A DNA stretch of 5,221 nucleotides from an uncultured Lachnospiraceae bacterium (GCA_947178465.1 CAMWYL010000247.1:1-5221); one strand, 5' to 3'; shown: positions 1-5,221, counted from the first letter of the stretch. Numbers and translations: made by a program. The notes: a model not told the origin generated them from the letters alone.

Positions 1-795
1 ACCCACCAGGCCGGCTCTCCGGCTGACGCGGCCCAGCCGGCAGGCGTTATGGCTGACAGAATCGACAAAACGACCGCTGGCATTCAGAACATGGATGAAA
101 ACGCAAACGATATGAAGCAGCTCAGCCAGCGCTCCATGGAAACCTTGAACAAGCTGATTCAGGCAAACGATAAGACCCGCACAAATATCAGCGCAATGCA
201 CTCTCAAACTGAAATGACCAATAAATCCGTTCAGCAGATTCAGCTTGCAGCAAACCTCATTAACGAGATTTCCGACCAGACAAGCCTGCTTGCATTGAAC
301 GCGAGCATCGAAGCTGCCAGAGCAGGTGAAGCCGGAAAAGGCTTTGCGGTTGTTGCTGACGAAATCGGCAAGCTTTCTCAGCAGTCTGCCGACTCCGTTG
401 ATGAAATCACCGGTGTTCTGCAGGAGCTGCTTTCAAACTCTTCAAAGTCCGTGGAGATTATGAAGGAAATGAGCGCTTCCATCGATGTACAGGTAGACTC
501 GCTTTCTGAGACGCAGAAAATCTTTGGTCAGCTCTATGAGGAGCTTGACAGCTGTGTATCCATTGTACAGGATATCGATACAATGACCGCAGAAATCAGT
601 GTTCAGCGTGAGTCCGTGACAAGCGCATTGGATACGCTGAACAGAATTGCACAGGATAACGCGACCGTTACGGAAGAAACTGCCGCAATGTCCTGCGAGC
701 TTTCACAGCTTGTAACCGACTCCGGCGAAATCGTGGATGATTTGGAAACGAAGGTAGACGGGCTTGTGGCAAGCATCAATAAGTTCACCATTTAA
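1..795 (+). CDS. Methyl-accepting chemotaxis protein, C-terminal signalling domain (5' partial)
   Basis: The reading frame is open from base 1, so the gene starts outside the window. The ATG at 49 is internal: it has no ribosome binding site and 16 open codons precede it. The visible 264 residues are almost all helical and form one long antiparallel coiled-coil hairpin, the cytoplasmic part of a chemoreceptor that binds CheW and controls CheA. The near-invariant hairpin tip lies at about 265-366, with EISDQTSLLALNASIEAARA followed by GEAGKGFAVVADEI. Roughly 22 heptads follow the tip, which fits a long-arm Firmicutes class; this is a rough count. The protein ends in INKFTI, with no NWETF-type CheR tether. 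The sensor domain, membrane segments and HAMP domain are not visible, so the ligand and location cannot be given. It converges with smpB across a shared terminator. The family call is secure. Confidence 0.96.
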   Translation, partial: THQAGSPADAAQPAGVMADRIDKTTAGIQNMDENANDMKQLSQRSMETLNKLIQANDKTRTNISAMHSQTEMTNKSVQQIQLAANLINEISDQTSLLALNASIEAARAGEAGKGFAVVADEIGKLSQQSADSVDEITGVLQELLSNSSKSVEIMKEMSASIDVQVDSLSETQKIFGQLYEELDSCVSIVQDIDTMTAEISVQRESVTSALDTLNRIAQDNATVTEETAAMSCELSQLVTDSGEIVDDLETKVDGLVASINKFTI

Positions 796-829
796 CTTAC
801 ATAGAAATGTGTGCCGCAAGGCGCACTGC

Positions 830-859
830 AAAAACGGGCTGCCGCGGCAGCCCGTTTTT
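830..859. terminator. Bidirectional intrinsic terminator between the chemoreceptor gene and smpB
   Basis: This is a perfect 30-base palindrome: five A, then CGGGCTGCCG, its exact reverse complement CGGCAGCCCG, then five T. As RNA it forms a GC-rich stem of about eight pairs (835-842 with 847-854) closed by a four-base loop. A U-tract follows on either strand. It lies 34 bases after the chemoreceptor stop and 6 bases after the smpB stop (minus strand), so it can end transcription from both sides. A weaker GTGCC-GCAA-GG stem at about 811-826 precedes it. Confidence 0.93.
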
Positions 860-865
860 ATATCG

Positions 866-1333
866 TTACATATTCTTCACCTTGAACGTTCTTTCCATCT
901 CTCTTCTCTGATCCTTCTTCGCGATATCCTCCCGCTTGTCATAAAGCTTCTTACCACGCGCAAGCCCAATCTCGACTTTCGCCTTGCCATGGGAGAAATA
1001 TACCTGAAGCGGCACCAGCGTATATCCCTTCTCTTTAATTTTTCCCACCAGCTTGTTAATCTCCTGTCGATGCAGCAAAAGCTTCTTCACACGCAGCGGA
1101 TCTTTATTAAAGATATTGCCTTTCTCATAAGGAGAAACATGCATCCCGTAAACGAACACCTCGCCGTTTTCTATACGAATAAAAGCCTCTTTTATACTGC
1201 ACTTTCCCATACGCAGGGACTTCACCTCCGTCCCGTGAAGCGCAATGCCGCACTCGATTTTATCCTCTATAAAATAATCATGGTACGCCTTTTTATTATT
1301 CGCTACCGGTTTCATTACCTCATTTTTCGCCAT
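866..1333 (-). CDS. smpB: SsrA-binding protein SmpB (tmRNA-binding, trans-translation)
   Basis: SmpB binds the tRNA-like domain of tmRNA and delivers it to ribosomes stalled on broken mRNA, so that the nascent chain is tagged and the ribosome released. The 155-residue product matches the usual family length of about 150-160. It begins MAKNE, then ANNKKAYHDYFIED (residues 11-24), the hallmark GTEVKSLR (34-41), and IENGEVFVYGMHVSPYEKGN on the OB-fold. It ends with GKKLYDKRE and the basic tail DQRREMERTFKVKNM, which enters the ribosomal mRNA channel. I chose the ATG at 1333 because AAAGG (1344-1348) lies 10 bases upstream and MAKN is the usual family start. An in-frame ATG at 1342 would add MVS, with GGA five bases upstream, and cannot be excluded. 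It is 45 bases downstream of rnr with no terminator between them, so the two are probably cotranscribed. No tmRNA gene follows. Confidence 0.97.
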   Translation of the reverse strand: MAKNEVMKPVANNKKAYHDYFIEDKIECGIALHGTEVKSLRMGKCSIKEAFIRIENGEVFVYGMHVSPYEKGNIFNKDPLRVKKLLLHRQEINKLVGKIKEKGYTLVPLQVYFSHGKAKVEIGLARGKKLYDKREDIAKKDQRREMERTFKVKNM

Positions 1334-1378
1334 ACTAACCATGCCTTTCCATTTTGTTTACTCTGTTCCTTTGGTGCG

Positions 1379-3517
1379 CTATTCTTCCTCCTCCCACTCT
1401 TCGGGAATCACGAAATCTATTGTTCGGGATATCTTGTCTACCGCATTTACCCTGACTCTGATGCGCTCTCCCAAACGGTACCGCTTATCCGTCGCCTGTC
1501 CTACCATTTCATAGGAGGACTCGTCATAATAGAAATAATCGCCCGGAAGCATGGAAACATGGATCATTCCCTCAACCGTATTGGGAAGCTCCACATACAC
1601 GCCCCAATTCGTGATGGAGGAAATAACGCCCTCGCAGATTTCACCGATGCGCTCCTCCATATACTCAACCTTTTTCAGCTTATCGGTTTCACGCTCCGCC
1701 TCGTCCGCCCGCCGTTCCATCTCAGAGGAATGCTTCGCCACCTCAGGCAATATCTCATTATAGTGCGCTATCCGATTCTCGTCCAGCCTGCCGCGAAGCT
1801 GTTCCTTGATGATCCTGTGAATCTGTAAATCCGGATATCGCCTTATCGGAGAAGTGAAATGACAGTAATACGAACAGGCCAGTCCGAAATGTCCCGAACA
1901 GTCCGGTGTATACTTCGCCTGTTTCATGCTTCGGAGCGTGAGCCTGTCAATCAACGCCTCCTCCGGAGTTCCTTCTATCTTCGCCAAAAGCTTTTGCAGC
2001 TCCTTGGGGTGAATCTCCTCCTGACTGCTCTTAATACTGTAGCCGAAGTTCCGGATAAAGGTACCCAGCTTTGCGATTTTCTCCGGGTCGGGATTATCAT
2101 GGGTACGATAGACAAAGGGGAGCTCCATCCAATAAAAATGCTGCGCCACCGTCTCATTCGCAATCAGCATAAAGTCCTCGATAATCCGTGTCGCGACATT
2201 CCGGTCATAGGGCTTGATCTCCAAAGGATGCCCCTGACTGTCCAGAACTATCTTCGTCTCCGGGAAATCAAAGTCAATTGAGCCCCGCTTTCTTCTCTTC
2301 TCGCGCAGGATTCCCGCAAGCTCGCGCATCCGCTCAAACATCGGTACAAGCTCTTCGTACTCCCTGCATCGGTCAGCGTCCGTATCCTCCAGAATTTCCT
2401 TTACGGCGGTATAAGACATGCGACGGTCAACCCGTATCACCGTCTCCACAATCTCGTGGTCTGTGACCTCACCCTTCTCATCAATTGTCATCAGGCAGCT
2501 CAACGCAAGCCGGTCAACCCCCGCATTCAGAGAACAGATACCGTTTGACAGCTTGTGTGGCAGCATCGGTATCACACGATCCACCAGATATACGCTGGTA
2601 CCGCGATTGCGCGCCTCCCAATCCAGTGCGGAATTCTCCTGAACGTAATTCGTCACGTCCGCAATGTGCACGCCCAGCCGATAAAGACCGCCCTCTTTAG
2701 TAAGGCTCACCGCATCGTCCAAGTCCTTTGCATCTTCCCCGTCTATCGTAACCATCTGTATATCGCGCAAATCTCTCCGCCCTGCCATATCCGCTTCTGA
2801 CACCTCGTTCGAGACGTTCTCCGCCTGACGCATAACCTTCTCCGAAAATTCCATCGGCAGCTCATAACCCTTAACGATTGACAGGATATCGACGCCGGGG
2901 TCGTTGACATGCCCCAATATCTCCGTGATTTTTCCCTCCGGCTTTCTGTTGTTTTTTCCGTAGTCCGTAATCTGACACACGACCTTGTGTCCCGATACGG
3001 CTCCCTTGGAGCGCTCCGACGGCACAAAGATATCCGCACTGATTCTCCCGTTGTCGGGAACGACAAAGCCGTAGTTCTGATTACTTTTATCGTATGTTCC
3101 CACAACCTGCGTCACGCCGCGCTCAACAATCTCCGTAATCTGTGCCTCCTGACGCTTGCCATGCTGTCCCGAGAGCAGCGCTACCTTCACCTTATCCTTG
3201 TGAAACGCGCCATTGATATAATTTTCCGGTATATAAAGATCTTCCTCTCTGCCCTCTACCTCCACAAAGCCAAAGCCCTTGGGATGGCTGATAAAGGTGC
3301 CGATAAGCTCCCTGTTTGAGCCTTTTGCCTTGATGAACTTGCCTTTTTTGGTGATGGAAAGCTTTCCCTCCGCCAGAAGCTCATTGAGAATGCGGTTCAG
3401 CTCTGCCCTGTCCTCCTTCGACACCTGCAGCATCACCGCAAGCTCCTTCTCCTTCATCGGCACATAGAAATCCTCCTCCATCAGGTCAAGAATTACCTTT
3501 TTCCTCTTATCACTCAT
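1379..3517 (-). CDS. rnr: Ribonuclease R (3'-5' exoribonuclease, RNB family)
   Basis: RNase R is a processive, hydrolytic 3'-5' exonuclease that degrades structured RNA, including the defective mRNAs released by trans-translation. The 712-residue product has every domain in order: an N-terminal winged-helix region (about 1-60), two cold-shock-type OB domains (about 70-118, with SHPKGFGFVEVE, and 138-200, with YGFVVPDNGR), the RNB catalytic domain (about 245-575) and a C-terminal S1 domain (about 624-706). The metal-binding aspartates are intact in IDGEDAKDLDDAV (D259, D265, D267, D268), and the conserved HFTSPIRRYPDLQIHR block is at 553-568. The ATG at 3517 is chosen because AAGGAGGG (3525-3532) lies 7 bases upstream. 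A TTG at 3523 also opens the frame but nearly touches that site. The protein ends soon after S1 in an acidic EEWEEEE, without the lysine-rich tail of the E. coli and B. subtilis enzymes. It lies between secG and smpB. Confidence 0.98.
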   Translation of the reverse strand: MSDKRKKVILDLMEEDFYVPMKEKELAVMLQVSKEDRAELNRILNELLAEGKLSITKKGKFIKAKGSNRELIGTFISHPKGFGFVEVEGREEDLYIPENYINGAFHKDKVKVALLSGQHGKRQEAQITEIVERGVTQVVGTYDKSNQNYGFVVPDNGRISADIFVPSERSKGAVSGHKVVCQITDYGKNNRKPEGKITEILGHVNDPGVDILSIVKGYELPMEFSEKVMRQAENVSNEVSEADMAGRRDLRDIQMVTIDGEDAKDLDDAVSLTKEGGLYRLGVHIADVTNYVQENSALDWEARNRGTSVYLVDRVIPMLPHKLSNGICSLNAGVDRLALSCLMTIDEKGEVTDHEIVETVIRVDRRMSYTAVKEILEDTDADRCREYEELVPMFERMRELAGILREKRRKRGSIDFDFPETKIVLDSQGHPLEIKPYDRNVATRIIEDFMLIANETVAQHFYWMELPFVYRTHDNPDPEKIAKLGTFIRNFGYSIKSSQEEIHPKELQKLLAKIEGTPEEALIDRLTLRSMKQAKYTPDCSGHFGLACSYYCHFTSPIRRYPDLQIHRIIKEQLRGRLDENRIAHYNEILPEVAKHSSEMERRADEAERETDKLKKVEYMEERIGEICEGVISSITNWGVYVELPNTVEGMIHVSMLPGDYFYYDESSYEMVGQATDKRYRLGERIRVRVNAVDKISRTIDFVIPEEWEEEE

Positions 3518-3524
3518 CCGCAAT

Positions 3525-3532
3525 CCCTCCTT
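3525..3532 (-). promoter_or_regulatory. rnr ribosome binding site
   Basis: AAGGAGGG on the minus strand, 7 bases before the ATG at 3517. It decides the start: the upstream TTG at 3523 would have only one base of spacing. Confidence 0.88.
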
Positions 3533-3580
3533 CTTCTCTGACTTTCATCCGTCATGCGCGCTTACCGACAGCTTTCCTAT

Positions 3581-3609
3581 ATCATAAAAGAAAAAACACC
3601 CTTTTACAA
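3581..3609 (-). promoter_or_regulatory. Candidate promoter for rnr-smpB
   Basis: On the minus strand TTGTAA (3604-3609, 4 of 6 to the -35 consensus) and TATGAT (3581-3586, 5 of 6 to the -10 consensus) are separated by 17 bases. Initiation near 3574 would give an rnr leader of about 57 bases. The -35 element falls in the loop and stem of the secG terminator, and the spacer is mostly that terminator's T-tract. The spacing and -10 match are good, but such AT-rich tracts can imitate promoters, so this is a candidate only. Confidence 0.5.
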
Positions 3610-3618
3610 GAGTGTTTT
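3585..3618 (-). terminator. Intrinsic terminator after secG
   Basis: Read on the minus strand, AAAACACTCTT (3608-3618) pairs with AAGGGTGTTTT (3593-3603) over 11 positions with one G-U wobble. A GTAA tetraloop closes the stem, and a T-rich run (TTCTTTTA after the stem's own Ts) follows. It starts 7 bases after the secG stop codon. It should end, or partly end, secG transcripts before rnr, which implies a separate promoter or read-through for rnr-smpB. Confidence 0.88.
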
Positions 3619-3625
3619 GTATGTG

Positions 3626-3862
3626 CTAAAAGTTTATATTTAAAATAATCGAAAGCACCATGAATACCACGCCCAAAACCGTGGTCAGCTTCACAAGCGC
3701 TCCCTCCATGGAGCGTCCTTTATTCTTGCCCCAATAGGTTTCCGCCGCACCGCTGATAGCGCCAAGCCCTGCTGCTTTTCCCTCCTGCATCAAAACAATC
3801 ACCGTAAACGCGATAGATACCAATATTAATATAATCGTAAGGATTGTTCTTAAAACCGCCAT
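3626..3862 (-). CDS. secG: Preprotein translocase subunit SecG
   Basis: SecG is the small non-essential subunit of the SecYEG channel and assists SecA-driven export across the cytoplasmic membrane. The 78-residue product has the expected two membrane helices, about residues 3-25 and 55-75. They are joined by a glycine- and alanine-rich loop with the family pattern MQEGKAAGLGAISGAAETYW, then GKNKGRSMEG. The ATG at 3862 is chosen because AAGGAGGT (3869-3876) sits 6 bases upstream. The longer start at 3883 would place that binding site inside the gene and add seven residues before the first helix. It is first in the secG-rnr-smpB direction, has its own promoter at 3913-3941, and a terminator follows it directly. 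Confidence 0.96.
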   Translation of the reverse strand: MAVLRTILTIILILVSIAFTVIVLMQEGKAAGLGAISGAAETYWGKNKGRSMEGALVKLTTVLGVVFMVLSIILNINF

Positions 3863-3868
3863 CCTTGT

Positions 3869-3876
3869 ACCTCCTT
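3869..3876 (-). promoter_or_regulatory. secG ribosome binding site
   Basis: AAGGAGGT on the minus strand, 6 bases before the ATG at 3862. It rules against the in-frame ATG at 3883, which lies upstream of it. Confidence 0.9.
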
Positions 3877-3912
3877 CCAACATGCTCGAACATTTCCCGT
3901 CTCACGAAGGAA

Positions 3913-3941
3913 AGTTTAACACAGTTTGAAACATTTTTCAA
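3913..3941 (-). promoter_or_regulatory. secG promoter (sigma-A type, extended -10)
   Basis: On the minus strand TTGAAA (3936-3941, 5 of 6 to consensus) and TAAACT (3913-3918, 4 of 6) are 17 bases apart, with TGT directly before the -10 forming an extended -10. Initiation near 3906 gives a leader of about 45 bases. Upstream of the -35 is an AAAAATTTT block and further T-tracts that resemble an UP element. Two tandem 10-base direct repeats (AGTTTAACAC / AGTTTGAAAC on the plus strand, 3913-3932) cover the -10 and spacer. Confidence 0.68.
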
Positions 3942-3973
3942 TAAAAATTTTCTCACATTTTTCGATGCTTTTT
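3934..3973. other. AT-tract region between divergent promoters
   Basis: Four A/T runs begin at 3934, 3944, 3958 and 3969 (T5, AAAAATTTT, T5, T5), spaced 10 to 14 bases apart, roughly one helical turn. They lie between the secG -35 (3936-3941) and the plus-strand -35 (3976-3981). Such phased tracts are typical of curved DNA or UP elements. The shape and any protein binding are inferred, not shown. Confidence 0.4.
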
Positions 3974-3975
3974 GA

Positions 3976-4004
3976 TTGGCAAACGAATACGGAGGTGATA
4001 TGAT
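3976..4004 (+). promoter_or_regulatory. Promoter for the transglutaminase-like gene (extended -10)
   Basis: TTGGCA (3976-3981) and TATGAT (3999-4004) each match 5 of 6 consensus positions, are 17 bases apart, and TGA directly precedes the -10. This is the best promoter match in the window. Initiation near 4011 would leave a leader of about 35 bases before the ATG at 4046. The spacer contains GGAGGTGAT, which also reads as a ribosome binding site (see the short frame at 4003-4041). Confidence 0.68.
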
Positions 4005-4041
4005 GAATATAAGTCATTTATCAGTCTGTTTTGGGAGGTAA
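4003..4041 (+). other. Possible 12-codon leader reading frame (doubtful)
   Basis: GGAGGTGAT (3991-3999), a perfect complement to the 16S rRNA 3' end, stands 7 bases (counting from GGAGG) before an ATG at 4003. The frame codes MNISHLSVCFGR and stops at TAA 4039-4041, overlapping the next gene's GGGAGG site and ending 4 bases before its ATG. That is the geometry of a translationally coupled leader peptide. Against this, the same bases form the -10 of a strong promoter; if that promoter is the one used, this frame's binding site is not transcribed. I found no convincing promoter further upstream on the plus strand. Confidence 0.22.
4033..4038 (+). promoter_or_regulatory. Ribosome binding site of the transglutaminase-like gene
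   Basis: GGGAGG, 7 bases before the ATG at 4046. It decides against the in-frame TTG at 4031, which lies upstream of it. Confidence 0.88.
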
Positions 4042-4045
4042 CAAC

Positions 4046-5092
4046 ATGCATTCTATTTTTAAACAACAGCGGCAGTTTAGGGTCCACAGATGGCTCTACG
4101 GTTTTATTCTGGTACTCACATTATCGCTTCAGGCGGGCATCACGTCCCAAGCCGTGGAATTTACGGTCACCGAGGCAGGCTACGTCCTCTACACGGCGAT
4201 ACCAATCGGATGCTATCCTGAGCCGGATGCTTCACTGATACCGGTTGCCGTACTGGACGCCGGGGTTCCGGTTCAGGTTACGGGAATTACCTCCAACGGC
4301 TGGTTCCGTATTGAAGCGGGCGGTGTCTTCTATATCCCAAGCGATGCGCTGACGCAGGAGCATGTTGAAAATCCTGTTCCTCTGCCAACGCTGCAGTATT
4401 CGGATACCGCGGAATATACGGTTACGACCTTGGACAATGCCCTTGCTGCACGCACGGATGCGCTCTCCCGACATGCCTCCACGGTCCTGATTCACAACGA
4501 AGGCATGGACATGGACTCCCTTGTCGGTATATTCGGCGGCGTTTTATACGATCCGGTCTGCGATTATTCTTCAGCCAATATCTATGGCGTGCGAATTCGC
4601 GGCCTTGAAGATAATTTTGTCGTCACTTACCAATACCTGAGCACGATTGAGGAGGAGATTTACACGGAAAGAGCCGTTGCGCAGCTCTTTCCGCAGTTCA
4701 ACACAGGCAGCACCTACGATAAAGTTCTGGCAGTACACGATTACATCTGCAACACCGTATCTTACTCCTACGAAACAATAGAAGAAGAGGCGGACTTCCG
4801 CTCCGCATACGACGCGCTATACTACAACACAACGGTCTGCACGGGCTATGCGCTGCTGTTCCAGAAATTCATGGACTACATGGGCATTCCCTGTTATGTT
4901 GCGTCAGGCACCGTGGACGGCGTCGGCCACGCATGGAACCTTGTCAACATTGACGGTCAATGGTATCACCTTGACTGTACCAATGACGATCAGGACTATT
5001 GGATTTCCCGCAAGCACTTTCTCAAGGGTGCTGCCTACGCAGGGCCGACATGGGGCGGTATCACCATCAGCCCGAGGGATTACTTGCACTGA
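4046..5092 (+). CDS. Secreted transglutaminase-like protein with an SH3-like domain
   Basis: The 348-residue product has three parts. A signal peptide has a basic start (K6, R9, R12, R15), a hydrophobic core at about 16-30 and probable cleavage after SQA (residue 36); there is no lipobox. Residues about 42-104 look like a bacterial SH3-type beta-barrel, often used to bind cell wall. Residues about 222-315 are a transglutaminase/protease-like core with an intact triad: C265 in TVCTGYALLFQKFMDYMGIPC, H295 in GHAWNLVNIDGQWYHLD, and D310. The chain ends 38 residues after D310, with no anchor motif. Secreted members of this superfamily in Firmicutes usually lack a known substrate; proteolysis, cross-linking or wall-related hydrolysis are all possible. 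It faces away from secG, has its own promoter, and converges on eno. The domain family is confident; the function is unknown. Confidence 0.9.
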   Translation: MHSIFKQQRQFRVHRWLYGFILVLTLSLQAGITSQAVEFTVTEAGYVLYTAIPIGCYPEPDASLIPVAVLDAGVPVQVTGITSNGWFRIEAGGVFYIPSDALTQEHVENPVPLPTLQYSDTAEYTVTTLDNALAARTDALSRHASTVLIHNEGMDMDSLVGIFGGVLYDPVCDYSSANIYGVRIRGLEDNFVVTYQYLSTIEEEIYTERAVAQLFPQFNTGSTYDKVLAVHDYICNTVSYSYETIEEEADFRSAYDALYYNTTVCTGYALLFQKFMDYMGIPCYVASGTVDGVGHAWNLVNIDGQWYHLDCTNDDQDYWISRKHFLKGAAYAGPTWGGITISPRDYLH

Positions 5093-5103
5093 CAGGCTCC
5101 TGC

Positions 5104-5221
5104 CTATATTTTATTAAAAGGATCTAAATACCGTGACACTACGCCCAGCTCCTCTTCTATTCGCAGGAGCTGGTTGTATTTTGCCACTCTGTCGCTGCGG
5201 CAGGGCGCGCCTGTCTTAATC
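5104..5221 (-). CDS. eno: Enolase, C-terminal end (5' partial)
   Basis: Enolase converts 2-phosphoglycerate to phosphoenolpyruvate in glycolysis. Only the last 38 residues are in the window, read on the minus strand into the right edge. They contain IKTGAPCRSDRVAKYNQLLR followed by IEEELG, an almost exact match to the highly conserved enolase C-terminus. The lysine of IKTG is the conserved substrate-binding active-site lysine (K392 in E. coli, K396 in yeast). The tail ends RYLDPFNKI and the stop is TAG at 5104-5106. Its 3' end converges on the transglutaminase-like gene with 11 bases between the stops. No clear terminator follows on the minus strand. Enolase next to secG-rnr-smpB is a common clostridial arrangement. 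Confidence 0.95.
   Translation of the reverse strand, partial: IKTGAPCRSDRVAKYNQLLRIEEELGVVSRYLDPFNKI
5145..5173 (+). repeat. Inverted repeat inside the eno 3' end, possible plus-strand terminator
   Basis: CCAGCTCCT (5145-5153) and AGGAGCTGG (5165-5173) are perfect 9-base inverted arms around an 11-base loop, followed on the plus strand by TTGTATTTT. On this strand it could end transcripts of the transglutaminase-like gene, whose 11-base gap to eno holds only a 4-bp stem. The arms also code conserved enolase residues (QLL and EELG), so the symmetry may be chance. The loop is long and the T-run imperfect. Confidence 0.4.

Noticed and set aside
1334..1378. A possible terminator or promoter between rnr and smpB.
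   Set aside because: No inverted repeat with a T-run and no good -35/-10 pair is visible in these 45 bases. Cotranscription is the simpler reading.
764..1828. Long open frame of 354 codons on the plus strand, opposite smpB and rnr.
   Set aside because: It lies wholly antisense to two well-conserved genes, starts inside the chemoreceptor's 3' end and runs across the palindromic terminator. Its translation has no recognisable domain. It is a shadow frame.
2743..3105. A 120-codon minus-strand frame inside rnr.
   Set aside because: It is an arginine- and serine-rich out-of-frame reading of the OB and RNB domains, with no binding site. RNase R itself is uninterrupted here, so no frameshift is implied.
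3533..3580. A possible structured leader (riboswitch or cold-responsive element) before rnr.
   Set aside because: Only short imperfect pairings such as GTC/GAC around GCGCGC are present; no known riboswitch or long stem is recognisable.
3720..3956. A 78-codon minus-strand frame overlapping secG and its promoter.
   Set aside because: It covers the secG promoter and ribosome binding site, and its second half is an out-of-frame reading of SecG.
5094..5105. AGGC-TCCT-GCCT hairpin followed by ATATTTTATT, as the terminator of the transglutaminase-like gene.
   Set aside because: A 4-bp stem is too short for a credible intrinsic terminator. It may add to pausing, but I do not list it as a feature.
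4848..5117. An 89-codon plus-strand frame overlapping the end of the transglutaminase-like gene.
   Set aside because: It is a +1 reading of the conserved Cys-His-Asp region. The main frame is intact with all three catalytic residues, so no programmed frameshift is needed.

Overview
The window looks like chromosome from a low-to-mid GC Gram-positive anaerobe of the class Clostridia. Lachnospiraceae or a close relative is my best guess. This rests on protein character (SecG, RNase R, SmpB and the enolase tail all read as Firmicutes forms), on strong GGAGG-type ribosome binding sites, and on the eno / secG / rnr / smpB neighbourhood common in clostridia. It is an inference from memory of these families, not from a search.

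Layout, left to right. (1) 1-795, plus strand: the C-terminal signalling part of a methyl-accepting chemotaxis protein, cut by the left edge. (2) 830-859: a perfect palindromic terminator between two convergent genes. (3) 866-3862, minus strand: smpB, rnr and secG, transcribed right to left as secG -> rnr -> smpB. An intrinsic terminator follows secG, and a probable second promoter for rnr-smpB overlaps it. (4) 3863-4045: a divergent promoter region with AT tracts between the two outward-facing promoters. (5) 4046-5092, plus strand: a secreted transglutaminase-like protein with an SH3-like domain and an intact Cys-His-Asp triad. (6) 5104-5221, minus strand: the last 38 codons of enolase, cut by the right edge and converging on the transglutaminase-like gene with an 11-base gap.

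How the genes fit together. SecG is a membrane subunit of the Sec translocon. RNase R and SmpB work together in trans-translation: SmpB delivers tmRNA to stalled ribosomes and RNase R degrades the defective mRNA. The tmRNA gene (ssrA) is not in this window. Enolase is the glycolytic enzyme commonly found upstream of secG in clostridia. The transglutaminase-like gene sits in opposite orientation between eno and secG and looks like a lineage-specific insertion into that cluster. The chemotaxis receptor is unrelated to the rest.

No stretch over 300 bases lacks a gene. I see no tRNA, rRNA, CRISPR array, insertion sequence or attachment site. Most of the window is ordinary housekeeping DNA. The parts most worth a second look are the control regions at 3581-3618 and 3913-4045 and the secreted protein.
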